Source of the DNA: Penium margaritaceum
Lineage: Eukaryota; Streptophyta; Zygnematophyceae; Desmidiales; Peniaceae
Assembly: GCA_023375785.1 (NCBI GenBank)
Contig: SZWC01006698.1
Span: forward strand, 38,178-102,177
Direction of reading: 5' to 3'
Length of the DNA: 64,000 bases
Part shown: piece after piece, positions 1-10,478 of the stretch
Layout of the letters: every line of letters begins with the position of its first letter
Numbering within the stretch: the stretch's first letter is position 1
Made by a program: the position numbers and the translations under genes
Notes under the pieces: model-generated
Databases searched by the model: none
Seen by the model: the letters and a program-made list of their open reading frames with translations, nothing else
What the model was told of the DNA's origin: nothing

Positions 1-73
<73 letters not shown>
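1..73. repeat. (AG)n microsatellite
   Basis: An uninterrupted AG dinucleotide run opens the window and probably continues to the left of it. Nothing suggests a function. Confidence 0.98.
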
Positions 74-75
<2 letters not shown>

Positions 76-1739
76 ATGGAAGTGTATGAGCAATAATCAA
101 AACAAAGTGCTAACTTTGCGTAAAAGATAAGAAAGAAACTTCACTGGCTTCCACAATTGTATTATGTTTTCGTACACATATTAGTGGTCAATAAATTACA
201 AAAAAGGTACGATATAGATATATATAAATGAATGATTGCAAAAAGTTTATTTTCATACCAAAATGACCACCATAACGAGACATTTGAGCTTATGTATGCA
301 TTTTTTTCACAAACAATTATGCCAAAACGTTAACTCATGTTGAAATGAGTAAGATATAAAAATTAAATTTGCTCATGAGCACTTACGCTTGGTGTATTGT
401 GAATACATTTCATATAATGAGGCATTGTTCGTGCTTTTTTTATAGCTTAAATTGTCTTGATCAACATTAGGATGGCTAGTTTATGTAAGATTTGTGGAGA
501 TTTTGTTGCAAACATTGTGGCTTTCATTTTTCATTAAGGGGACACTTCTTCACTATGAATTTCCGTCTAAACAATTTTTATGTTTACTTAAGATTATGGA
601 CATGTCGAGGCAATGCTTCTTATATTTCAATACACGTGTGATTTGTTCTTGAAAATAATGGATCCTAAAAAATTTTCTATACAAATGGATTTCATGTTTG
701 AAGACCATCCATTCAACCTTTTTCTTGATCCTTCCAAGATCATTATCCAACGAGTCCATAAGGTTGGTGGTAACTCTTTCAGTAATTCATGTTGACCTTC
801 AAAGCAAACTTCATTTTGAATGTGGATTTTTTGCATTAGTTTTGGATAATTTGTGGAAGTGCCACTCAGCATTCATGATTTATTACATAGTTTAGTGGTG
901 ATTGAATGCACTGTTTGTGGTATTGTTGTTTTCAGCACAATGTTTAAAACTTTTTTCACCCCTTTGTAAGGAAAATGGATGTTTAGATATTAGTATTATT
1001 TTATATTTTTTCCATTTTTTGTACATTTCAATCAAAATATATAATGGGAGTGTGTTTCTCATCTCAAGCAACATTTATTGTGTATTTAAGGATTGGTAGT
1101 GTATGTACTTGTTCCCCTCCTCAACCATCACCTCTCCATAAATCTTGGAGGGAGCTCGTGGTTTGGGACTTCACAAATAGCTTTCCTAACAAAACTTCAT
1201 ATCTATCTTGAAGAATCCGGTATACCTTTATTTTTTCTATTTCAATTTTGATTTCGTGAATAAGGTACTAAAAGCTACCTAAATTGGTCGTTTCAAGTAA
1301 CATCACATGACAGTTTATGGTTCCGGGCAAGCAGGTAACGTTTGAAAACACAGTAACGCATAAAGTGAAAAAGGCCCATTTTGTTCAAACTATACAAGAA
1401 ATGGGTTTGCAAATTTTCAATGATTATGAGAGCGTATGTATTCGAATTATTCAAAAATCTCTTTTTAGAATCTGAAAATAGTTTTTTTGGTTTGAAATGT
1501 GGTCGATGAAGTGGTTTCAAAAACCAATATCACCTCAAATGTTGCAACTTGTTTTTCAGGTTATATGGATAATCATTGTTAAATAAAAGGTTACTTTCTC
1601 ATGCTCACAAGCTGACTACAAATGGATTTATTTGGGAGGGGAATTTGAGCTAATGGACAAGTTTCCTCTTTGTGCTTTCACTTATGTTGGTTGTTTTTGT
1701 GGGTAACAAACACAAAACCCTCCTACAATAACTCAATGC
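74..1739. other. AT-rich stretch, no gene seen
   Basis: Only short, overlapping frames of 60-80 codons occur here, on both strands, and none resembles a known family. The composition matches the decayed LINE that follows, so this may be its eroded 5' part or older intergenic DNA. I could not find terminal repeats. Confidence 0.6.
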
Positions 1740-1771
1740 ACTACACACATAAAAACCGCAAATGACAATCC

Positions 1772-2470
1772 ATGGACACCTCCCCTCATAAAAAACCACC
1801 ACTCACAAAATCCGACTCCATGCAAATATCTACCATCAACATTCATGGCCTAGCTAAACACAAAAATATGCTTTTCCTATTAAATTTCTTTGAGACCAAT
1901 GACCTAGCCATATGCTACATTACAAACTCCCACCTGACTTCCTCTAGGAACATCCCTCAACTACAAACCAGACGACGACAAAAAATCATGGACTTTCCTT
2001 CCGAGACCAATAGAAGAGGAGGTAGCATCCTCATGTTTGACCATTGAATAATCTCCATTGTTGATGTATCCTTTTTGGAAACCCAAAGAATGGGACAATG
2101 CACCTTCCATCAACTTCAAGAACTCCTTTAAGTTAAAACTTTGTACATCTTGCTATCCCTTCATAGTCAAAAACCCCTCTTGAAGGAACTAGATTCCTTG
2201 CTATCCCAAAATCCAAGCACACTCCTACTCGTAGATTTTAACATGACCTTTGCCCCTATGGATAGAAACCATGAAAAAATCACCAAGGTCCAGAATTCTT
2301 ATTCAAACTCCAGACCAAAACCTCATTTACTCGTATCATCCACTCCACCCTAAGAAAATACACTTCACATACCAATCTTTCAACCACTACTTAGGAAAAA
2401 CAAGATACAATACACCACTCCACCATAATCGGACCAAGTTTAGTCCATGCCACACTTAGTAGGCCCTCAA
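1772..2470 (+). pseudogene. LINE endonuclease (EEP fold) remnant
   Basis: The frame from 1772 reads MQISTINIHGL, the usual opening of an apurinic-type LINE endonuclease with its first catalytic Asn, then an ICYIT block matching the family's Q/D-I-C-x-I-x-E/D strand; here the expected acidic residue is lost. After a frame change the frame from 2141 carries LLLVDFNMT, the conserved GDFN strand, at 2222-2248. The later SDH motif was not found before the first inserted element. The protein would nick target DNA for target-primed reverse transcription; this copy cannot. Confidence 0.65.
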
Positions 2471-2858
2471 AATCTCTAAAACCACCTTAGAGTGCCTACG
2501 ATAACCCTTTAGCATTACAACACCACATATCCACAAACACAACATTACATGTTCAATGTATCCCTCCTGACCCGCCCTTTCATACACAACTCATGCTCTA
2601 GACCCCTAATCACACAAGACCTAAACACAAATGCAAAACCCAAAAACAAATGAAAACCTATGGCATCAAGGAATCCCGCACAATAAACAAAATTCTAAAT
2701 CACCTTCACTCAAAGATAACATAACTCAAGCAATGGATTTCCCTCAAACCTCACAAAACGCAGCAACCTAACTTTTTGCAAAGCAATGAACACCACCTTA
2801 AAAAATACATTATAGCAGCAAAAAGGTTCTGTCACCATTAACCCCATATCAAATATTT

Positions 2859-3324
2859 CATTAGACGACATCTTCACCAAGAATGATTATATTGCTTTTC
2901 CCATGGGTTTCTAAACACATTATTAGCCGCTTGCGTGAATCACACTTGAAATTCGGTTGATCTAGCTTGGTGGTGAGCACTTATCTGCCACGTAAAACTT
3001 AAGTGTAGGACAAGTAAATTTGCGCTTTGATTGTTAGACAAGCTCTTGCACTTTGGGTCCTTGTACCACGTGCATGTGCCAAGTGGGCAAGATCTCTGTT
3101 CTCTGCTTTCGAACATCCAATTTCTTGGATAATCGAGCTACGATGAAGAGAGTTCTGCCGCATGCTCACACCAAAGCTGATCTTGTTGGTGAATATGAAA
3201 ATTTGCACCTCAACAAGGAGGCTCTTTTGGTGAACACCTACAAAACTGCTTTTGCTTGGAATTTTGGATAGTAAAGCAATCAATGAAAATGTTTGAAAAT
3301 CTTTGGTGAATAGACCATTCAGTA
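2859..3324. mobile_element. MITE-like element, copy 1
   Basis: This 466-bp block is repeated at 6041-6495 in the same orientation, with clear similarity along most of its length. Its ends form an imperfect inverted repeat of about 26 bp whose core is TTCACCAAAGAT and its complement. The 5' end of copy 1 matches the complement of the 3' end of copy 2 at 18 of 22 positions. It interrupts the LINE between the endonuclease and RT parts. No transposase is encoded. The superfamily is unassigned because no target duplication is clear. Confidence 0.6.
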
Positions 3325-3559
3325 TGGTACACCAAAAACCTCAAACAAGCTTCACTAGTCCTCAACAGCCTTAACAAGGGTATATAGTAATCAACAAGAA
3401 TGAAATCTCTCATGCAAGAAGGGAAAATACCTCTCACATTTATCATAGAATTAAGTCAATTCGTCACTTCCTTCTTTACGCAACGTTTCACGATGATAAA
3501 CAGCTATTTATTCCCTATGCAACTCCCACCTTTTTCTTCTAGCTCTCATTTCACCACCA

Positions 3560-5390
3560 TGAAGAACTTACCTCTCCAATTCCTATGAGGGACATCATAG
3601 CTCCAATCAAATCCATACCTCGTACCCTGTAGGAAGAGCCTAGATCCAAATGGCTTCATAGAAAAATTTTGTAAACACGCTCAAAAATTTTCTGCCCGAA
3701 CAAATTCCACCTATTTCTTGGATGTCTTTTCCTACATAGCGGAACATTTTGAATTCACCAACTTGATCATTGTTTCACTCTTAAAAAAAGGCGACCCCAT
3801 CCTCATGAAGAACTATTGCCCAATATCTTTCCTAAGGGCAAATTCATCTGAGCTGCGCTATTTGCACCCCGCCTAGACGCAAAGTGACGTGTCCAAATCA
3901 CGATGAGGGTAAGTGCCTGTTTCGCAGATAGGATCATAAATAATGACTACTTTGGACTTTCATGTCTGGTTTATGCCTCGTACTGAGCCCTATACTTATG
4001 AGGACCCGCAACCGTCGGTGTCAATGAATGCATGTACCGATCTGACGGCTAGAGTACCGACATTGCTACTCGATGGCAACATTGGTGTCCAGAGTGCAGG
4101 CTTGTCAAAGTTATTGCGTCGACTAAGCTCGATTTCACATGCATTGACAAACAATGCCCATATACATTGACCGCAAGAAACATACGACGAACAAATCATT
4201 CGGACTATGCGGCCGTTTTCATTGGCTTACTATGTGTGTACCACGTTCCTTATTTATCTTTGTCTTTTGGTTCTTTTGACATGTCAAACCGGTGGCGAGA
4301 TGTGTCGGAAACCGTCAAAGTGGTTTTTTTCCCAATCCGTTGGTTTCGCTCACCGTTGCCGCGTGCAACAGTGAATATGACATCTATCGACATGGTTGTT
4401 TTCCCCACTCACACGGGCATCTGATGGGTATGCTACCTTCGATAAACCAGAAACGACGGCATCATCTAGGTGCGACTTCCGACGGCAGGTAGTCCGGGTC
4501 AAGAGAGGGTTCAAAATAGGCATCTTTCCTAGTTTTATCCTTGTCCTAAAAAAAACAGAATAAACTATCCAAACTCCTTCCCAATAGACTTAATAGAACA
4601 ATACCAAGAATCATTAGACCAGGAGAAATAAGTTTTGTCCACAAAATAAACATTAAAGATATCCACTTTTGCATCCTTGACCTCCAACACTGGCTTACCC
4701 ATATTAAAACTAAACTTTTCTTTCTTCTTACAGACTTTGAAAAGGCATAACACTCACTCATGTGTCCACGTCTCTATGGAAATATGGGACGCATGCGCTT
4801 TCCTATCATTTCCACATCGTGGATAATAGCTACACTTCTCACCACCTGTACTAGCTTCTTAGATAAGAGAAAACAAACTTGCAAAATCCAAACACTAACA
4901 AAAGTTTACGAAGGCTGCCCCATCATACCCCTCCTTTTACATTTTGTCATGGAGCCACTTAACCAACTCCTCAAAACACACATCCTATGGCTAATCACCT
5001 CTCGTTCCTCTTGCCCAAGCCACGCGGCTTATGAAGATGACACCAGCATTTTCCTTACCTCATACACAAGGTTGAAGTAGGCTATCCTCATTCTTGACAG
5101 ATGTTTTTCTATCACCGGGATAAAGGCTAGAGACAAAAAAACCCTCCTCTTTAACACAAACAAAGACACGCAAAGCTTGGAGGAATGTCATTTCCAATGC
5201 ACCAATGATCCACAACCAGTCCTTGGGATACGTCTCAATCATGACACAACCTTCTTAAAAGTGTGGGAGGGCGTGGTCAGTAAAATTCAAGCGGTCGTAA
5301 TTCTTTGGCAAAATACCCACAACCATGCTACAACAAAATTCATAGTTATCAACCTATACCTCATCCCTCAACTCCTCTACTACTAAAAAA
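3560..5390 (+). pseudogene. LINE reverse transcriptase remnant
   Basis: RT blocks can be followed across several frames: KKGDPILMKNYCPIS (3783 onward), which is the K-x-G-x...N-Y-R-P-I-S block; DFEKA (about 4730); EGCPIIPLL (4911 onward); and AYEDDTSIF (about 5026-5055), which is the catalytic Y-x-D-D block with Glu where most LINEs have Ala. The segment from 5177 (LGIRLNHDT, then WQNTHN) is the thumb-side tail of L1-type RTs. A 700-bp insertion separates the first block from the next. At least four frame changes and several stops are present, so it is inactive. Confidence 0.7.
3841..4553. mobile_element. Non-autonomous DNA-transposon-like insertion in the LINE RT
   Basis: LINE RT similarity stops at about 3840 and resumes at about 4554. 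The DNA between is richer in GC and encodes nothing recognisable. Near its ends are two imperfectly inverted segments (about 3857-3886 and 4496-4530) sharing a CTATTTG/CAAATAG-like core followed by an A-C-C-C tract. That fits a DNA transposon whose terminal repeats have eroded, but the exact ends and the target duplication are not clear. Confidence 0.4.
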
Positions 5391-5589
5391 AAACCTCCAT
5401 CTACTAGCATTTGAGTTCAAATCAATAACACCTTGTTTAACCTACTCTCCTCACCATCAAAAGAAAGATCACTTTGTTTTATCAATAGGAACATAGCAAT
5501 AACAGGCATGGTTATAGGGGAGCTATGGATGCAATGGCTAGCCACAATGTTACAAGCACAAAGTGCCCATTAAGCTTATACATTCCTAC

Positions 5590-7110
5590 AACCTACTAAA
5601 GGTGCATGTCACTCTCAAAGCTTCCCCAACCAAGGCCACTTCTTGCTTTCACATCCCCACATCCTACGCATCAAATCAGGTCCCAAAACATGGACACACT
5701 CACTAGGGCACACCATTTAAGAAAACTTCCTTACCACCGACCCACAAATCCAACCCCCCCCCCTTTCGATAGCATAGAACTAACACAAGAATATATAGCC
5801 CTTTATCGTTTTCTCCTTAAGCAAGGAGGAACACCTTTTTGACAAGCTAAATCAGAACATTTCCTCTTTGACGATGAAGTTCAACTCAAACTTCTCTTCC
5901 TTAAAGCAAGGCTCCACTTCCTCCAAACACCTAGCGATGAAAAGATCAAGAACATCCTTAAATCCCAAATTAGGGTTCTAAACAGTGTACAATCTTGCAT
6001 ACCTACTCAATGGCTCCCGGTACTCAACATCCATAACACCATTCTTGACGGAATATTCACCAAAGATAATTATTTTGATTTTCCATGGGTTTTCGAAGAA
6101 TTTATTGGCCACTTGGGTGAATCACATTTGAAATTTTGGTGCTCTTGCTTGGTGGTGAGCACTTCAATGCCAAGTAGAACTTGTGTGAAGGAGTTTTGTA
6201 TCTGTCAGACGAGCTCTTGCACTACGGTTTCTTGTACCTTATGCATGTGCAAATCAGACGAGATCTTCGTGATCTGGTTCCCAACATCAGTTTTTTTGGA
6301 TTACCCAGTTGTGGCCAAGGGACTTTCGTTGCATGCTCACACCAAAGCTAATCTTGTTAGTGAATATGAAAAGTTGCACCTCTAAACGTAGGCTCTTTGA
6401 GTGAACACCTGCAAAATTACTTTTGCTTAGAATTTTGGCTAGTATAACAAGCACTATAAAGGTTTTAAAATCTTTGGTGAATGTATCGTCTAGTATAGTA
6501 CAACACTTATAAGCTAGCACAATCATTGTTGTCCAACACGAGACACATTCCAAGCACCCTTTGTCATTTACAAAGTGACAGATACGACCTTTTCCATCAC
6601 GACCATACTAGTCACCCTTAACCATGACCTCTTACTCACACCCACAACCTGCGAACTCAGCCAAATATTCACACTGAACAAATGGACCCCAAAACACGTC
6701 AAAGATGGTATTTTTCAAGGTTTCAGCAAAAATATCATCAACCCTTCATGGGTACTTGTCACCAAATACCTAAACAAGGCCCGTTATAAGAATTCCTCCT
6801 GCAAAAAGGCCTCAAACATATCACTTTGTGGTCAAAGTGGAAATCCCCCCCTCATCATACCATAGTAAGTCCATGAAACAACTACTAAGAAACAATATCA
6901 TACCCACTAGACCCAAATAGATCCTCATCTCTATCATCCTCAGATGTGTAGAGGTTCGTGAATGTCCTAAATTCCTACGACCAACCTTTCTGCAACCGCC
7001 ATACTGAAAGGATCAAGCACGCCTTTTGGGATCGCCCAAACCTTTAGCCTACCCTTAATGCAATTACCGAATGTGCCACTTTCATTTGCCAAACCCCAAC
7101 ATGAACGCTA
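5590..7110 (+). pseudogene. LINE ORF2 C-terminal region, interrupted
   Basis: The frames 5606-5842 and 6575-6865 lie in order after the RT and keep the LINE's lysine- and threonine-rich style. Around 7027 the bases read AFWDRPN, which resembles the WD block of the zinc-ribbon-like zf-RVT region found at the C-terminus of many plant LINE ORF2 proteins. MITE-like copy 2 (6041-6495) splits the region. Assignment rests on position and on this single block. Confidence 0.45.
6041..6495. mobile_element. MITE-like element, copy 2
   Basis: Second copy of the 2859-3324 element, 455 bp, same orientation. Its 3' end (about 6465-6495) holds the better-preserved inverted repeat, with ATCTTTGGTGAAT then GTATCGTCTAG; its 5' end has the matching ATTCACCAAAGAT at 6055-6067. 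A 90-codon frame at 6113-6385 is not kept open in copy 1 and is unlikely to be a gene. Confidence 0.6.
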
Positions 7111-7399
7111 TCTTTTCACCACTCCCTAGCAAGGAATTAATGATAGCTGCTCCTTCAGGCCACAATCTTTCATGAAATCTAGAAACTCTATTGCAAAATT
7201 AACTTAGGCACTACACAAACCCACGGAACCCCTCATCAATCTTTATAACCCTAATTTTCAAAAAACATTGAGGACTACACCAACCGTCATATTCTACACC
7301 CACAGTATCAAAACTCACCACAAAGGCAAAAAAAATTATCCTGCTCATCAACGCACTTACAACTTAACCATCCATATGTAAAGCAGAATATAAAGTTCA

Positions 7400-7719
7400 A
7401 CCTGTCTATTTCATGATTGCCCCCTGGGTGTGGCACAATTAGATAACTAACAATACTTTACGCTGGGGGGATGGGTTATTCCACAAGCAACTCATAGAGC
7501 TGCCTGGGAACCCCCTCAATGAAATCTTACTTCTGTTTGTTGGAACTATCTTCGATGGTGGATGTTGGTGGGTCAAGGTGGGCAGCCTGACTCCCACATA
7601 CCCCGATGTGACATAGTTCACATGGAATGCAGAGTGTTCAATTCCCTAAAACTTCCCATTGTGAGATGCGGGCTTGGGTTAACCACCACCGAGGCATTGT
7701 TTCAGCTAACAAAAAACAA
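7400..7719. other. Unassigned stretch between LINE and Harbinger element
   Basis: Composition shifts here from AT-rich to GC-rich. Frames of about 60-80 codons exist on both strands but match nothing I know. It may be the last of the LINE or the original target DNA. Confidence 0.5.
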
Positions 7720-7771
7720 TGGCACGACTGGTAACGTTGCTTGGGACGGCATCATGAAGGACGCGTACCAA
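7720..7771 (+). repeat. Harbinger left TIR, outer part
   Basis: TGGCACGACTGGTAACGTTG at its start is mirrored, inverted, at 12183-12202; the match continues through GACGCGTACCA at 7761-7771 against 12153-12163. About 45 of 52 positions agree by eye. Confidence 0.7.
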
Positions 7772-8345
7772 GTCCTCGCATCGCAAGACCTACTAAGATG
7801 AACATTCAGTTTAGAAAGAACTGCGATCGGACGTGTCCAAAGTCGTCGCCAAAGAATATCGCTCTCTCAATGGTTCAATGAAATCATCGTAAAAAATTGG
7901 ACGTTTGTCATTGGCCTCGCGTAGGTGCCTCGCTTTCTGATTTGATAAGGCAAAATCCGTCGAGAGTCAGCTTGCCTCCAGCAATGCGGACTGGGCCACC
8001 ACAAGAGCGCAACGCTAGCCCTCCGAGGCACAGCCGTCACGGACCTTCGAGAAGAAGGGTCGAACTCGACCGTCCGTGATGGCTGTGTCTCGGAGGGCTA
8101 GTTATGTACTCTTGCGGTGGCCCAGTCAAGATTGGAAAAGGCAAGGATAATCGCGACTGGTTTCGCAATCACGAATCAGCATGCAAGGTCCGTGATTATC
8201 CCCAATGGGACTCTACATGTAATTCACGACGACTTTCATCAATAGTGAGAAACAGCTCTATTTGGCGACGGCTTTGGACACGTCCGCTCCAAATGTTTCC
8301 CAAAATACAATTGATCTAAAGTAGTACGTCTTCCGATGCGAGGAC
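7772..8345. mobile_element. Foldback element, nearly complete palindrome
   Basis: This block of about 575 bp is one imperfect palindrome. The left arm (7772-8043) pairs with the right arm (8073-8345) around a 29-nt centre. The innermost 55 bp of each arm (7989-8043 and 8073-8127) agree at about 47 positions; the outermost ends share GTCCTCGCATCG and its complement. It sits exactly where the Harbinger left TIR is broken, between ACCA and TGGCC, which are adjacent in the intact right TIR. It is therefore a later insertion. No gene is inside. A transcript would fold into a very long hairpin. Confidence 0.75.
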
Positions 8346-8368
8346 ATGGCCCGAGTTCGGGAGCCACA
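8346..8368 (+). repeat. Harbinger left TIR, inner part
   Basis: ATGGCCCGAGTTCGGGAGCC is matched inverted at 12131-12153 with one base of length difference. It continues the TIR interrupted by the foldback. Confidence 0.75.
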
Positions 8369-8990
8369 AAATGGTGAGATTTTAGGGGTTTCGCGTCTGG
8401 TCCTTGGCGGTTTGCGAAGGGGTGAGCTTAGGTGGCCGTTGACGAGCGAGCGAAAAGCGCGCCACTTCCTTGGCGAGCGGTACTGAAAATGTGACCGCGT
8501 AATCATCGATGTATCTTTCATCGATGAGCTGCGCGGGACCCTCCAACGGGTGTTTGCATCGATACAATCGATGAAATGTGCAGCGCGGCTCGCATTTGCA
8601 ACCTCTTTCATTGATGAAAGCGAATCTGTCGCTCCGCATATTTTTTAGTTAATCTAACGGGTTGAAATCAATCGCAAAAACTAGCCAAAATGTCAAAGTT
8701 TGAACTTCGGAATGCAAACGGTTGAACCGAAGCGCCAGTCTCTCCGGGCCGCATCGTTTCAAAGCACCCTACCCGTCGGCCCCCTCACTTGTCCGTGCCC
8801 CCCCCCTCCCCCGTGTGGGGCCCCGCCAGAGAGCTCCGTCGCCGGGCCGCGTTGTCGATGGCCGCCATGCGCAAGTCCTCTTGCGGCCTTGCGCCTAGGT
8901 CCCCCCCCCCTTCCCTGGCTGCTGCACGTACCACGCCGCCATGCGCAAGTCCTCTTCCTCGCTCTTCCCGACTCGTCCATAACAATTTAA
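8369..8990. other. Harbinger subterminal region and 5' leader
   Basis: No gene is present. Between 8500 and 8600 there are several CATCGAT or ATCGATG motifs on both strands (8504-8511, 8519 onward, 8557-8563, 8567 onward), echoed near the other end at 12051-12058 and 12111-12117. Transposons often carry such subterminal binding sites. The stretch 8700-8990 is a C-rich leader of the Myb-like gene. Confidence 0.45.
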
Positions 8991-10442
8991 ATGAAGGCAA
9001 CCTCCAGTGCGGTTGTTATGTCCAACCTCTACAGGCTTCCGTCGATCGCCGTCCAACATCCAGTCACCATGGCAACCCCATCCAAGAGTACCACACATGG
9101 CAACACGCATCTCGTTGGCCTCCCGCCTCTCGTCGCGGCATCGTCCTTCTCGGTGCCGACCCCCGACGTGTCACACCTCTCTCTCGCCGCCGTGTTCCAA
9201 CGCGAGCTTATCGGCGCACGTAGCCCTAAATCCGGTAGCGAGTACAATACGCGGCCCCTTGTTGGGGGAGACCGTGATGCGTACATCCGCGGGGCGCACG
9301 TGCCGTGGGCACCATATTCAAGCCGCTACATTGCCGCGGGGATTGCACCCATGCCCGGAACGCCTTCCGTTTCCGAGCGTGTGGTTGCCAAACCCGTGCC
9401 CGAGACCCCGCCCAAGCCACCAACCCCTTCACCGTCGGTGGCCGCGAGCGCGGGCACGACGGGCGATGGCCTTAGCAAGGGCTTTTGGACCAACGACCGC
9501 GACGTCACGCTCGTCAAGCTCGCGGCCGACATGGTGAGCATCTTCCGCGGAAGCTCCGGGTGGATGACCAAGCTTCACGACGCCTTGGTGGAGCCCTTGT
9601 CCAAGGAGCTCGGAATGTCCGAGTACCTCACAAGGAGCCAAGTCCGGAGCCGCCTTACCAACATCGGCACGCGTTGGAAGCTTGCGTACGGGCTCGTGGG
9701 ACAAAGCGGAGGCCCACTCAACCGGCGTTCGTGGCAAATTGAGCTCACCCCGGACAAATGGGAAGAGATCCGGAAGACCAACCCGGAACAAGCAAAATTA
9801 GAAGGTAAGACAATGCCTTGGTATGACCATGCTACCCGGTTGTTCTCTCCCGACAAAGCCCGCGGGGACAACGTCACGTCTAGTGGGGAGGAGGGCATTG
9901 GTGAGGATGTTTTCAGTCAAGACATAGAGAATGATGCCGTGGATGAAGAGAGACATGCAAAGAGGAAGGTGAACATGGATAGGTATATGAAACAGTTTGA
10001 GGAGTTCGTGGCTCATGCGTCTAAGGTGCAATGTGTGATTAGTGAGGACACGCCGGCAACAACCTATGGGCAAGCCGTGCGTTGCATTTCTCTTGACAAG
10101 ACTATCCACATTGACAACAAGCTCGTGATTTTAGACGCGTTCAAGAGGGATCATAAGATATGTGAGGACTTCGTGCATTCATTGGGCCCGCTACGTGACC
10201 GTGTGTTATGGCGCATTGTGAAGAGAGACCCAAGCATGCCACCGGATGAAGGCAAGCCAAGCACATGCCGCGTGTTAGACATGGATGCTGTAGTGGTGAA
10301 TGTAAGTGGGGATGTTGATGATGTCGCGGCAAGCCGGGCGGATTCACGTAGTGGTGAGGGGGTAGAGCCCGGAGTTGGAGAAGGTGGAGGGGAGGAGAAT
10401 GCGTTGTATGCCGGCAATGAGGATTTGGGCAATGATGAGTAG
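8991..10442 (+). CDS. Harbinger Myb/SANT-like DNA-binding protein
   Basis: The open frame of 483 codons is intact. Residues 1-160 are low in structure and rich in Pro, Ser and Ala. Residues about 164-286 form a Myb/SANT-like domain of the kind tied to PIF/Harbinger elements: KGFWTNDRD, then SGWMTKLHDAL, a recognition-helix region QVRSRLTNIGTRWK, and the closing W-Y-D-x-x-x-x-L-F. An acidic segment (about 298-320) and an Asp/Glu/Gly-rich tail follow. In the family this protein binds the transposon ends and carries the transposase into the nucleus. The first Met (8991) gives the longest frame; Met10 and Met27 are possible. Convergent with the transposase, so both may share a terminator zone. 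A domesticated host gene is less likely given the flanking TIRs. Confidence 0.75.
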   Translation: MKATSSAVVMSNLYRLPSIAVQHPVTMATPSKSTTHGNTHLVGLPPLVAASSFSVPTPDVSHLSLAAVFQRELIGARSPKSGSEYNTRPLVGGDRDAYIRGAHVPWAPYSSRYIAAGIAPMPGTPSVSERVVAKPVPETPPKPPTPSPSVAASAGTTGDGLSKGFWTNDRDVTLVKLAADMVSIFRGSSGWMTKLHDALVEPLSKELGMSEYLTRSQVRSRLTNIGTRWKLAYGLVGQSGGPLNRRSWQIELTPDKWEEIRKTNPEQAKLEGKTMPWYDHATRLFSPDKARGDNVTSSGEEGIGEDVFSQDIENDAVDEERHAKRKVNMDRYMKQFEEFVAHASKVQCVISEDTPATTYGQAVRCISLDKTIHIDNKLVILDAFKRDHKICEDFVHSLGPLRDRVLWRIVKRDPSMPPDEGKPSTCRVLDMDAVVVNVSGDVDDVAASRADSRSGEGVEPGVGEGGGEENALYAGNEDLGNDE

Positions 10443-10478
10443 AATGCACATGTTGGATTGTGAATTGATAAATTTGTA

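Larger units (their letters stand above)
1740..7400 (+). mobile_element. Decayed L1-type LINE with nested insertions
   Basis: Pieces of one non-LTR retrotransposon ORF2 lie in order on the + strand: an endonuclease N-terminus (from 1772), the DFN endonuclease block (2231-2242), the start of reverse transcriptase (about 3777-3840), the DFEKA block (about 4730-4750), the GCP and ADD-type blocks (4919-5060), the RT tail (5177-5386), and a C-terminal region to about 7110. Many stops and frame changes separate the pieces, so it is long dead. Two copies of a short inverted-repeat element (2859-3324, 6041-6495) and a GC-richer insertion (3841-4553) interrupt it. The 5' end and the poly-A tail are not resolved; both outer limits are approximate. 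Confidence 0.75.

Noticed and set aside
9429-9898. Minus-strand frames over the Myb-like gene
   Set aside because: They overlap an intact, domain-bearing + strand frame and show no family features.
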